Shown here: positions 52,717-63,145 of the stretch, one piece after another
Numbering within the stretch: the first letter of the stretch is position 1
Layout of the letters: each line of letters starts with the position of its first letter
Assembly: GCA_963978545.1 (NCBI GenBank)
Contig: OZ021724.1
Coordinates: 33,560,433 to 33,624,432 of the forward strand
DNA from: Linyphia triangularis
Lineage: Eukaryota; Arthropoda; Arachnida; Araneae; Linyphiidae
Direction of reading: 5' to 3'
DNA: 64,000 bases
Notes under the pieces: model-generated
Database searches by the model: none
Told to the model about the DNA's origin: nothing
The model's input: only the letters and a program-made list of their open reading frames with translations
Position numbers and translations under genes: made by a program

Positions 52717-52917
52717 AAAAGCCCGATTATCCGGCATTCAATCAATCGAAAAGCTCAATCAACCGGAATTTTTTGAAAATTCCATAAGTCGCCAATTTTT
52801 ATTTTTTAAACTCCATTTGAGATTTTGAAGTTGAGTGGGTTTTTTTCTCTTTATTTTGATGGTTTTTAATTTGTAATGGCGAAATAGTTAAATTTGCACT
52901 GATTAGAAATTAATATA
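52717..52917. repeat. Fragment related to the adjacent fold-back transposon end
   Basis: AAGCCCGATTATCCGGCATT at 52717 matches the terminal repeat at 52918, and CAATCAACCGGAATTTT resembles its inner part. It ends just before the complete element. Probably an older truncated copy or a partial duplication of the end. Confidence 0.55.
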
Positions 52918-54927
52918 CAGTAAAAGCCCGATTATCCGGAATCGCCAAGAAATTAGGATTTCCGGATAACCGAATTTTCCGGTTAATTGAATGTCAATGT
53001 TTTTTCGCCAAATTTAAACGGTAAATAACACTAGGATGGCACCTAACATTAAAATCGTCACAACCGAAATACCTAAAAAATATCCCATTTAGCTTTTTTA
53101 GTTAAAATAATGTTATATTTTACCCTTATAATCGGCAATAATTTGAAATATGTTACCAAAATTAAATCATTTTCATATCAGAAATTCCATAAAAAAAAAA
53201 AATAGAAGATTATGCATTGTAAAATACGTAAAAAAAAAAAAAAAAAAAAACTTTTATAAAAATAGAGAGGTCTCTTGATTGTACCGATTCTAACTGAACC
53301 TATATTTTAGGGTTACTGGGCGGACAAAGTGGACTATCGCCATTTCAGTTCAGGAGGGGAAATTTTCTTGTGCGAGTTTTCACGGTCAGATTCCGAGAAT
53401 TCTGGAAAAGTAGCTTTTGTACTTGGAAACCCCGGTAATTCCATTGTCTTCCCCCCTCCCCTTACACAACCTACTTTGTACCCTAAAGTAAAATATGCTC
53501 GGAAAGACGACCTTCGTATTCAAAGATTGACTATTATGTTCTATAGAAAAAAGGAATACAAGAATTGTAATACAAATTGCCAGGAAATTCGGGATAATTT
53601 AAGGACTATTAAGTTTTGAATTTGATTGTCTGGTTGTCGGCTAATCTAAAAATAAATATTATTAAAATAAAATTACAGCGAAAGAGATTTATTTTTTAAT
53701 TTATTGCAAAACACGTTAATATTATACAATAAAATATAACCCATACTTTTTGTACACATAAAAGAAAAATAAACATTTTCCGTTTTGTGTACAAAATGGT
53801 TGACTAGCCTACAAATCGAAACTTTGATTGGGATTATAGGGGGAAATGCATTTGAACAGATGCTATAGGTTTTATTCTGATTGATCGTGAGAAACTGACA
53901 TTTTGTGATTAAAGAATAAAATGTTTAGAATAGTTGAATTCGGCCGAATTGCACATTTTCCGGATGTGGTTGAAAATTTACAAATTAAATTGCAGGTATA
54001 AATGAATTATAGAACATGCATTTCACAAAATTTAAAATCATGTATATGGATACATTCTATTCCATACAATGCATCAGTGACTCACCTATACCCGCGATTT
54101 AATTTGTCCGCGATCAATCAGAATAAAACCTAATTGCATCCATTTAAATGCATTTCCTCCTATAATCCCAATCAAAGTTTCGATTTGTAGGTTAGTCACC
54201 CATTTTGTACACAAAACCAAAATGTTTTTTGTGTGTGTGTGTTCAAAAAGTATGGGTTATATTTTATTGTACACTATTAACGTATTTTGCAATCAATTAA
54301 AAAATAAATCTGTTTTGCTGTAATTTTATTTTAATAATACTTATTGTTTTGATTAGACGACAACCCAGGAAATCAAATTCAAAACTGAAAAGTCCGTTAA
54401 GTATCGGGAATTTCGTGGCTTTCTTTCTATACAACATAATAGTCGATCTTTGAATACGATGGTCATCTTCCCGAGTATATTTTACTTTAGGGTACAAAGT
54501 AGGTTGTGTGTGAGGAGGGGGAAGACAATGGAACCCGCAGGATTTCCAAACACAAAACTAACTTTTCCGAAATTCTCGGAATCAGACCGTAATTACGCAT
54601 ACAAGAAAACTTTCCTCCCGGAACTGAAATAGCAATAGTCCACTTTGTCCGCTCGGTAACACTAAAATATACGCACGGTTAGAATTGGTACAATCAGGAG
54701 ACTTCTCTCTTATTTTTTTTTTATACATATTTTACAATGCTTAATCTTTTTTTATTATTATTATTTTTTATTTTATGGAATTTCTGATATGAAAATTATT
54801 TAATTTTAGTAACATATTTCAAATGATTGCCGATTATTAGGGTAAAATATAACATTATTTTAACTAAAAAAAGCTATGTAGAATATTTTTTAAATATTTC
54901 GGTTGTGATGGTTTTAATGTTAGGTGC

Positions 54928-55032
54928 TGTTGGATTAAAAAAAAATTTAAAATCTAAATCCTTTTGACTCGAATCACTTTCCAAAACACTTAATAAACAA
55001 GGATTTAGATTTTAAATTTTTTGAATCCAACA
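54928..55032 (+). repeat. Rearranged 5' LTR of the BEL/Pao element
   Basis: Only 105 bp. Its left part is the reverse complement of the 3' LTR segment around 61437-61495 (shared phrases GACTCGAATCACTTTCC and AAACACTTAATAAACAA). Its right part (GGATTTAGATTTTAAATTTT) matches the same LTR end in direct orientation. The whole is therefore a small palindrome with TGTTGGATT / AATCCAACA tips. It is followed by TTTTA and a TGGCGTCCGTGACAGG site at 55038-55053. Confidence 0.75.
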
Positions 55033-55037
55033 TTTTA

Positions 55038-55053
55038 TGGCGTCCGTGACAGG
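55038..55053 (+). other. Likely primer-binding region of the BEL/Pao element
   Basis: TGGCGTCCGTGACAGG lies five bases after the 5' LTR, the usual place for the tRNA primer-binding site in this family. The exact tRNA was not identified. Confidence 0.5.
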
Positions 55054-55588
55054 ACGACTGCATCATCGGCTCCTACGATGGATAAGTTAAAGTCGGCAAG
55101 GAAACAGTATCGAAGATTATTTACTACTGCTGTTAATGAATACAATGCGATGGAAAACGAATTATCCAGTGAGGAGAAAATAAGAAAGTTAAAGATAATA
55201 GAAGACAAAGCTCGATCCATGTTATTAGCAGAAAATCAAGTAAGAGAAGCTTTATTTGAAGCAGACGATAATGAAGATTTTCTTGATAAAGAAATGGATG
55301 AATCGGAACTCTACATAGATCGCTGGCGTGTTCTGGAAAATAAATTAGATGTTCTTCAAAACACAATAAAAGCAGATTCTGAAGTAAGTGAAGTTTCTAA
55401 CCATAATGCTCTGATGAATTACCCAAAACTTAGATTACCTACGTTTAACGGTGATATTAAGAATTGGTTGGGTTTTTGGGGACAGTTCGAAAAAATTAAC
55501 AGATATCCAAATTTGGATAGCCATGATAAATTTGCTTATTTATCACAAGCTATGATTAGAGGTACTTCAGCTTATGAGTTAACTAGCT

Positions 55589-57383
55589 GAATACCCGTGC
55601 TGCGCTACGAAATTTTACCATTAGCATTTTAGCGATCAAAAGACATTCATGTATTCTACACTTCAGACGTTTGCTCCCATTTCGATCCCGACAAATTGTT
55701 TTATCAAAATAGGAACTTTCCTTTGTTGACATTTTAAACGAAATTTATAATTGTGAATAGTAAACTGGAATAGTTTATTGTGTTTATGTTTGCTCTTAGT
55801 TCTAAATTTCAAAGTAGTAGCTGTATTGGAATTAAGTTAATTAGACATTAAGTTAATCCTCGTATAGTTTCAATGTTGCGTCGTCTTTTCATCCCTTAAA
55901 AATTCGTTAATCGATATTGGAATGACTTATTTTTTTAACATTTGCAAAAAAATATCAGAAAAATGACTACATTGGAAGAGGAACATTCGGATATCCCTCG
56001 TTTGGAACATTTAACCCCTTCTCGACCCCTTAAAGTTGGTTAATCGAGAACAGAATAGCTTACTTTTTCTATGTTTAATCTTTTTTGACATTTGTACCAA
56101 ATTTCCGAGTTGTGACCATATGGGAAATGGTACATTCGAATATTCCTCGTTTGGAACGTTTAACCCCTTTTCCACCCCTTGATCCACCCGAGATCGGAAT
56201 AGTTTACTTTTTCTGCGTTTGTCTTTATTGATATTCACACCAGTTTTCAGAATTGTGAAAATATGAGAAGTAGGACATTCGAATATATCGCTCGTTTGGA
56301 ACGTTTAACCCCTTTTTGACCTCTTAAAATGGGTTCATCGGGATCGGAATAGCTAACTTTTTCTATGTTTACCATTGTTGACATTTGTACCAATTTTTAG
56401 AGTTGTGACCATATGGGAAGTGGTACATTCGAATATCCCTCGTTTGGAACGTTTAACCCCTGTTCCACCCCTTAAAGTGGGTTAATCGAGATCGGAATAA
56501 CTTACTTTTTCTTCGTTTGTCTTTATTGATATTCTCACCAATTTTTAGAGTTGTGACGAAATGAGAAGTAGGACATTCGAATATTCCTCGTTTGGAACTT
56601 TTAACCCCTTTTCGAGCCCTTAAAGTGGGTTAATCGAGATCGGAATAGCTTACTTTTTCTATGTTTACTATTGTTAATATTTGTACCAATATTTAGAGTT
56701 GTGACCAAATGGGAAGTAGGATATTCGAATGTCCCTCGTTTGGAACGTTTAACCCCTTTTCGACCCCTTAAAGTGGGTTAATCGAGATCGGAATAGTTTA
56801 CTTTGTCTATTTTTACCATTGTTGATATTTGTGCCAACTTTCAGAGTTGTGACTATGTGGGAAGTAGGATTTTCGAATGTCCCCCGTTTGGAACGTTTAA
56901 CCCCTTTTCGACCCCTTAAAGTGGGTTAATCGAGATCGGAATAGTTTACTTTTTCTATTTTTACCATTGTTGATATTTGTGCCGATTTTCAGAGTTGTGA
57001 CTATGTGAGAAGTAGGATATTCGAATGTCCCCCGTTTGGAACGTTTAACCCCTTTTCGACCCCTTAAAGTGGGTTAATCGAGATCGGAATAGTTTACTTT
57101 TTCTATTTTTACCATTGTTGATATTTGTGCCGATTTTCAGAGTTGTGACTATGTAGGAAGTAGGATATTCGAATGTCCCCCGTTTGGAACGTTTAACCCC
57201 TTTTCGACCCCTTAAAGTGGGTTAATCGAGATCGGAATAGTTTACTTTTTCTATTTTTACCATTGTTGATATTTGTGCCGATTTTCAGAGTTGTGACTAT
57301 GTGGGAAGTGGGAGAATTAGTGATGAGTGAGTCAGTGAGTGAGTCAGTGAGTGAGGGCTTTGCCTTATATATAGAGAGATAAA
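55589..57383. mobile_element. 1.8-kb non-autonomous element with internal 148-bp tandem repeats, inserted in gag
   Basis: TAGCT occurs at both edges (55584-55588 and 57384-57388), and the gag frame matches up across them. The left end is GAATACCCGTGCTGCGCTAC. The interior is a tandem array. The right end has a GTGAGTGAGTCA microsatellite (57325-57357) followed by GGGCTTTGCCTTATATATAG. Tandem repeats plus a microsatellite near one end resemble Helitron/Helentron-type INE (DINE-1, pearl-like) elements; that assignment is inference, and the 5-bp duplication would be unusual for them. Confidence 0.7.
55890..57320. repeat. Tandem array of about nine 148-bp units
   Basis: The anchor GTTTGGAAC (or a close variant) starts at 56000, 56149, 56294, 56442, 56590, 56738, 56886, 57034 and 57182, giving steps of 149, 145 and then 148 six times. 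Each unit also carries CCCCTTAAAGTGGGTTAATC and GATCGGAATAG. Copies on the right are nearly identical and copies on the left more diverged, with decayed units before 55900. Confidence 0.95.
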
Positions 57384-57603
57384 TAGCTTTCCACCAGGAG
57401 GTGCAAGTTACGAGAAAGCTTTAAATCAATTGAAAGCTCGATACGGAAAAGAAGAATTATTGATACAAGTTTATGTTCGTGATTTACTATCGTTAGTTCT
57501 TCAGAAGCAAAATTTGAATAAAAGATCTCTTCGAAAACTTTATGATGAGTTAGAGACGAAACTTCGAGCACTGGAAAGTTTAGGCGTAACCAGAGATAAA
57601 TAA

Positions 57604-58983
57604 GCTGCTATGTTGTTTCCGTTAGTGGAGTCATCTTTACCGGATGAAACCTTGCTTGCATGGGAGCGTTTTAGATCTTCTCATCGAAGATCAAAAGATG
57701 ATCTTTCGGAAGATAGCACATCAGGATATGCTAAAACTGATTTAGATTTGATAATTTCTTTTCTTCAAGATGAAGTGGATGCAGAAGAAAGAATTTTGCT
57801 TGCCCATCAAAGTTTTATTCCTGCTGTAAAAAATGATATTTTCGTAAAAAGAAAATCCGGGACTAGTAATCAATCTCGATCAGTAATAAAACCTTCTACT
57901 GCTTCAGAACTTTTAACTTCATCTGAGATAAATAAGATAGCATGTTTATTTTGCAATAAAACTCACAAATCCTGGTTTTGTGAAAAAGCCAAAGAATTGA
58001 GCCTTGAAGAAAGACAAGAAGCTGTTAAAAGTTCAAACTGTTGTTATCTTTGTTTAAGATATGGTCATGGAATTAAGAGCTGCAAAGCTAAGCTGAAATG
58101 CATAACTTGTATTAAAAGACACAACACGCTTTTATGCAGATATACCCCAAATGAAAACTCCGAAGATTCTGAAAAAGAGGAGAATGAAAATTATATTGAT
58201 GTTAAAAGTGATGAAACTCTAGCTAACATTTCTACTACTCCAAAAGTTATTCTGCAAACCTTTACCGTTCTACTTAGAGGAGTCGGAACAAAGCGTAGAG
58301 TTCGGGCCGTTATAGACACTGCCTCTCACAGATCTTACATACTGAAAGATACTGCTAAGGACATGAACTATGAATCCAAAGGAAAGGAATATCTAAACCA
58401 TTCCTTATTTGGTGGAACAAGCTTATCGACATGTGAACATGACGTTTTCCAAATATATTTATCTAACATTAATGGAACGTATAACTGTAATCTCGAGGCT
58501 TTAGGGCAAGAAGTTATCTGCCAAACGATACCTCCTATAGAAAAGTCCTTGTTTAATTCAAAGGAACTAGAAAGTTACGGAATACAAATGGTGGACAGTG
58601 ATGGCCCTATTGAAGTTTTGATTGGAGCCGACGTTGCGGGAAAGCTGTTTATAGGAAAATGCAAGCAACTATCTTCAGGTCTAACAGCAATAGAGACGAA
58701 GTTAGGGTGGACTTGCATTGGAAAAATAAGAGATTCTAATGTATTTTCTTTAATTACCACTTCTATGCTTTCTACATCGGCATGTATCTCTGATCTGTGG
58801 ACTCTAGATACTTTGGGAATTGTAGATCCATCAGAAAAAAAGAGTGCACTTGAGTTGCAATCGGCCGTCCAACAACACTTCTTCAAGACTGTTTCTGTAG
58901 TAAATGACCGTTTCATGGTTCATCTACCTTGGAGAGAGGATCACTCACCATTAAAAGATAATTTTGATCTAGCCATATCATAA
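57604..58983 (+). pseudogene. BEL/Pao gag C-terminus and protease
   Basis: Open from just after the TAA at 57601 to TAA at 58981-58983 (first ATG at 57610). Early residues MLFPLVESSLPDETLLAWER continue gag. A cysteine/histidine-rich zone at about 57940-58135 (CLFCNKTHKSWFC, then CYLCLRYGHGIKSC) forms zinc knuckles for RNA binding. The retroviral-type aspartic protease follows, with VIDTASHRSYI (catalytic Asp in DTAS) at about 58310-58340 and LIGADVAGKL at about 58618-58650. The frame is lost at 58980-58993 through a duplicated ATAACTC, so protease and reverse transcriptase are no longer joined. Confidence 0.9.
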
Positions 58984-58997
58984 CTCATAACTCAACA

Positions 58998-61142
58998 GTG
59001 AGAAAACTAAAGTCTGAAAATCTTTACGAAGACTATGGAAAGGTATTTAAAGAATGGCAAAAAGAAGAAATAATCGAAGAAATACCCAAGGAAGAAATTG
59101 AAGATTCTGGCCATTACTTGCCTCACAGGCACGTTGTAAAAGAAAATAGTACTACAAGGATCAGACCCGTCTTCGATGCTTCGGCTAAGCAGAAAGGCTC
59201 CCCGAGTTTAAATGAATGCCTTGAAAAAGGAATAAATCTTGTTGAACTGATACCTGATATACTAACACGTTTTCGAATGGAAAAAATCGGAGTGGTGTCA
59301 GACATACGTAAAGCATTCCTCCAAATCAGTCTTTATCCAAGAGATAGAAATTTTGTACGTTTTTTGTGGAGAGGAAAGGATGGAGAGCTGCTATATTTTA
59401 GACACTGCCGTGTAGTATTTGGCGTCACTAGTAGTCCCTTCTTGTTGGGCGCTGTTATCCAACACCACTTGGATACCGTATTGAAAAGAGACAATGAAGA
59501 AGGTCCTGCCTATCCAAATAACATAGTTCAGCAACTCAAGAAAAGCTTTTACGTTGATAATTGCGTGACAAGTGTTAAAACGGAAGAAGAACTGAAGTTG
59601 TTTATTGATACAGCGACCAATGTAATGGCTGAAAGGAAATTCGACCTTAGAGGGTGGGAGTACACAGACGCTACTTCTGATCTTGCACTCTTTACTAATG
59701 TGTTAGGCTTGAAATGGAATAGACGTCTTGATTCTTTGTCCATTTATACGGAAAATGTGAAAGAACTTTGCTTGGAAAAAGTTACAAAAAGAGTAATTCT
59801 TTCAGCGGCTCACAGAGTTTTCGATCCTTTAGGAATCACTTGTCCAGTTGTTCTCATGCCAAAATTGCTTTTACAGAAGACTTGGAAATTGAAATTAAGC
59901 TGGGAGGATGAAGTTGATGCTAACACCAAGACCGAATTTTTGAAGTGGATAAAGGATATCCATCATTTAGATGACATACAGATCCCACGACATTTATTGA
60001 TTAGTCAAGCTGGAGAAACGTTTTCCCTGCATTTTTTCTGTGATGCCAGTAAGTTTGCATATGCTGTGGCAGTGTTTATACGAGTTGAGTGCGGAAACTC
60101 GATAAAGGTTCAACTATTGCAAGCTAAAAGCAGAGTATCACCCACTGGAAGGAAAGAAACAACCATTGCCCGACTCGAGCTGCTAGGTGCAACTATAGCT
60201 TCACGTCTTGCGTCGAATATATTGCCTGAGCTACCAACAGATGAAGTATGTTTTTGGACAGATTCAACGACTGTGCTTTCTTGGATTAAAAGAGATGAAT
60301 CCTGGGGAGTTTTCGTCCAAAATCGTGTCCAAGAGATAAGAAGTCTCACATCCAAAGAAGCATGGAGACACGTACCGGAAACTTTGAATCGGGCTAACTT
60401 ACCAAGCAGAGGGTGTTCTGCTCGTTATTTACTACGTTCCCAATGGTGGGAGAGATTGATAAGAAGCATCAAAGACTTGTTGAAGAGAGTCTTAGGTAAA
60501 GCATGTTTGACATATGAAGAGATGCTTACCGTTTTATGCGACACTGAATCCGTCATTAACTCCAGACCACTCACATATGTTTCAGAGTGTGATTCTGAAT
60601 TAATTCCACTCAGCCCGTCAATGTTCTTACAAGACATAACAGAATCCCGTGTTCCAGATTGTGATAAAGTAGATCATACGAACCTGAACAAGAGACTAAA
60701 ACATAGGTTTAGTTTGCAGAAAGCTCTGAGAAATCGTTTTAGATCTGAGTACCTGGGTGCTCTAATTCAAAGGCCAGGAAACAAAAAAAGATCTTCTGTA
60801 GATGTTGGAGATATAGTGCTAATAGGGAACGACAAAATCAAGCGAATGAATTGGCCACTAGCAAAAGTTGTTGAACTTCTTCCAAGTAAAGAAGGGATCG
60901 TTAGACTAGTAAAACTGAGAACGGCACGAGGGGAATGCCTTAGACCAATTCAGCGCCTATATCCTTTAGAAGTGACTGCATCCGATCCACTTTTCAACAG
61001 TAATGTCATACTGATTCCCACAAGAGATTTCAGACAATGCTCAAACACTAGCGTACCAAAGACAGTTCAGAAGAGTGATGTCAGGCCAGTGAAAACAAAA
61101 TATGGACGAACTATAAAAATTCCTGAGAGACTGAATCTTTAG
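58998..61142 (+). pseudogene. BEL/Pao reverse transcriptase, RNase H and truncated integrase
   Basis: 714 codons. The reverse transcriptase has TRIRPVFDASAKQKGSPSLN, VVSDIRKAFLQI (first catalytic Asp), VFGVTSSPFLLGAV and FYVDN, with Asn where YVDD-type enzymes have a second Asp, as in many BEL/Pao elements. RNase H has FFCDASKFAYAVAV, ARLELLGA and FWTDSTTVLSWI. At TGGTGG (60444-60449) the frame jumps from the SRGCSARYLLRSQWW linker straight into the last part of the integrase core (ERLIRSIKDLLKRVLG, INSRPLTYVSE) and its C-terminal domain. The zinc-binding domain and the first catalytic Asp residues are absent. The true frame starts upstream of the first ATG, before the 7-bp duplication. Confidence 0.93.
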
Positions 61143-61190
61143 ATAAAGAAAGGTTGAGTTGCGTTCTCTTGACAACTCAAGGTGGGAGGA

Positions 61191-61531
61191 TGTTGCGAAC
61201 ACAATGACGTCATATGAATAAACTCTATTCTTAAAGAATTATTTAATGTGAACAATTTAATTCTGTTTAAGTTTTAATTACTCATCAAGTATGGCAACAA
61301 GCAAACGATTAATATTTAGAATTCTGTTTTTCGGTTTGTAAAAAATATGTTGTTCTAAAAAGTTTTAAAGTAAAGATTTTCTGTCATATGATAACAGACT
61401 TTGTTCTTCTGTTTAATAAGTGTCCTGTCAAGATCTTTTGTTTATTAAGTGTTTTGGAAAGTGATTCGAGTCAGAAGGATTTAGATTTAAAATTTTTTTT
61501 TTTTTCATATGACGTCATTGTGTTCGCAACA
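61191..61531 (+). repeat. 3' LTR of the BEL/Pao element
   Basis: 341 bp, TG...CA. It follows the polypurine tract and precedes the GGTGC target duplication. Its first 26 bases (61191-61216) and last 26 bases (61506-61531) are exact inverted repeats, much longer than the few bases usual for LTRs. Each copy holds TGACGTCA (61205-61212 and 61510-61517), a palindrome matching the CREB/ATF binding site. AATAAA near 61217 is a possible poly(A) signal. Confidence 0.88.
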
Positions 61532-61796
61532 GGTGCCATCACTAGCGTTATTTGCTGTTTAAATTTGGCAAAAAACGCCGACATTCAATTAACCGGAAAA
61601 TTCGGTTATCTGGAAATCCTAATTTCCTGGCGATTCCGGATAATTAGGCTTTAACTTTAGTTGCATAAATAACTATTTTAAAATAAAGACTAACCACATA
61701 TCATGTAAAAATAGATGAGCATTAAAAAAATACCCTACATTATATTCATTATTTTTGTTTTCTGAATACTTGAACTTTTATAGAAATTGAAGAAAT

Positions 61797-62042
61797 TGTG
61801 GCGGCGCGAGCTTGTTGGTATGACATTTTGAATTCCATCGGCGGGAGATGAGATGATGTCTCGTACGTTGCATAGCGACGGAAAAAATAACTTTCCTGGC
61901 GAGCAGTTTTATTTTTATTACTTGTGTTCCATGAATATTTTCTTAGCATGTTGTATCGTTGGTGTTTATTTAGTTAATTAAAGTCTAATAAATTTATGTT
62001 AAACTAAAATGGAGTCAGATTACTAATCCAAGGATCACAACA
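61797..62042 (+). repeat. Candidate 5' LTR of a Ty3/gypsy-like element
   Basis: TGTGGCGGCGCGAGC to GGATCACAACA, TG...CA, 246 bp, located before a non-coding leader and the gag ORF. An AATAAA near 61990 fits an R-region signal. The partner LTR would be outside the window, so the borders are inferred from position and end dinucleotides only. Confidence 0.55.
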
Positions 62043-62357
62043 TCGCTAAAGTGGTGATTTTTACGGACTCTGAACTTTCATGAGTAACCTTATTGCGAAT
62101 ACCGGCTGGACTGGAAAGTTTCACAGATTGTAATAAGAAGTGCAAGTACCAATATGAAAGTAAAGTGGCCTGGAAGGTTTATTTTTGAAGATTATGGCAA
62201 TTCGATTGTTTCGAATTTGGATGTTGCTAGTCAATACACCACCTCCGAAGAATTAATAAAGAACTTCACAACTTGGTGAGTGATGAATTAAATCCTACTC
62301 GGTGACCATTTTCGTACGTTATTTTGTAAGGATTTTCTTCTGCGTTCGTATATAAAT

Positions 62358-63145
62358 ATGTCACACGAGGGTGATCAGGATATATTTTCGTTACCTGCCA
62401 CAATGGAGGTGGCTAGAGTTGCATTTCGTCCGCCCCCATTTTGGGAAAATAACCCAGAATTATGGTTTGGCCAACTCGAGTCACAGTTTCACATTTCTGG
62501 TATCACAGCAGATGCCACAAAATTTTATTCTGTGGTTACAGCCTTGAATGCAAGTGTACTTTCTTGTGCAACCGATTTAGTTCGCACACCCCCCACTGAA
62601 AATATGTACATAACTTTAAAATCGCGAATTTTAAGCAATTTTGCGCAATTTGATTCTTTTCGCCTCAAGCAACTTTTGCAAGATTTAACCCTTGGCGATA
62701 AAAGGCCTTCGCAGCTACTTCTCGAGATGCGGAATTTGGCCGATGGGAAAATTACTGACGAAGTCTTAAAATCATTGTGGCTTCAACGCCTCCCTGTTTC
62801 TATGCAACAGATTTTATCTATAAGCAGTGAAACTTTAGATGGGCTGTCAAAAATAGCCGACAAGGTCAATGAAGTATCAGGTTGCACACTTGCGGTTTCT
62901 AGTGTATCATCAGGACATGAAAAGACAGAGATTCAAATTCTACGAGATGAAATGGCAGCACTTCGCGCTGATATGAAAAATTTGTTAAATGGCTCTAAAC
63001 AGCGCTTTCGAAGTCGTAATAAAAATAGAACAACCACCCGTAGTAGAGAGGGGTCATGCAATGTTTTATGCTGGTACCACAAACGTTTCGGAGATAAAGC
63101 CCGTGATTGCATTAAACCATGTGAGTTTACGGAAAACAATTAAGC
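62358..63145 (+). CDS. Ty3/gypsy-like retrotransposon gag
   Basis: 261 aa. FRPPPFWENNPELWFGQLES and FHISGITADATKFYSVVTAL are the typical start of arthropod gypsy-type gag capsid regions, followed by DLTLGDKRPSQLLLEMRNLA and LWLQRLPVSMQQIL. The basic C-terminus ends with a CX2H...C knuckle-like stretch (CWYHKRFGDKARDCIKPC) for nucleic-acid binding. The stop comes just before pol in another frame, so a frameshift, natural or mutational, separates them. Confidence 0.9.

Larger units (their letters stand above)
55078..57603 (+). pseudogene. BEL/Pao gag, N-terminal part, interrupted by an insertion and a stop
   Basis: Begins MDKLKSARKQYRRLFTTAVN, a BEL/Pao gag coiled-coil start, and continues to the conserved LRLPTFNGDIKNWLGFW segment. 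At 55588 it is cut by the 1.8-kb element and resumes at about 57384 with FPPGGASYEKAL, LLIQVYVRDLLSLVLQ and LRALESLGV. The frame then meets TAA at 57601-57603, where relatives have a sense codon, before continuing in the same frame as the next ORF. Gag would form the particle; here it is broken. Confidence 0.88.
54928..61531 (+). mobile_element. BEL/Pao LTR retrotransposon, defective, with 5-bp target duplication
   Basis: Starts TGTTGG and ends CAACA, flanked by GGTGC on both sides (54923-54927 and 61532-61536). The insertion interrupts the right arm of the fold-back element, and the arm resumes after the copy. The order is short 5' LTR, primer-binding-type site, gag with zinc knuckles, aspartic protease, reverse transcriptase, RNase H, residual integrase, polypurine tract (AAGGTGGGAGGA at 61179-61190), 3' LTR. 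It cannot be autonomous: its gag is split by another element, it has a stop and a frameshift, and its integrase core is gone. Confidence 0.93.
52918..61657. mobile_element. Fold-back DNA transposon (Tc1/mariner-pogo-like ends), split by a retrotransposon
   Basis: The left end CAGTAAAAGCCCGATTATCC follows TA (52916-52917). The right end, GGATAATTAGGCTTTAACT, reads as its inverted partner and is followed by TA (61658-61659). Behind the ends both arms match for roughly 800-950 bp: 52918-53895 against 54105-54927 plus 61532-61657. Matching blocks include GGATGGCACCTAACATTAAA and CACAACCTACTTTGTACCC. A loop lies at about 53896-54104. Removing the inserted retrotransposon leaves an element of about 2.1 kb without coding capacity. 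Open frames in the arms (near 53329-53619 and 54297-54632) are mirror images of the same non-coding arm. Confidence 0.82.

Noticed and set aside
53329..54632. Open frames of 60-96 codons in the fold-back arms
   Set aside because: They mirror each other because the arms are inverted copies; no protein family resemblance.
58575..58916. Minus-strand open frames within the BEL/Pao pol region
   Set aside because: Antisense shadows of the well-supported plus-strand retrotransposon proteins.
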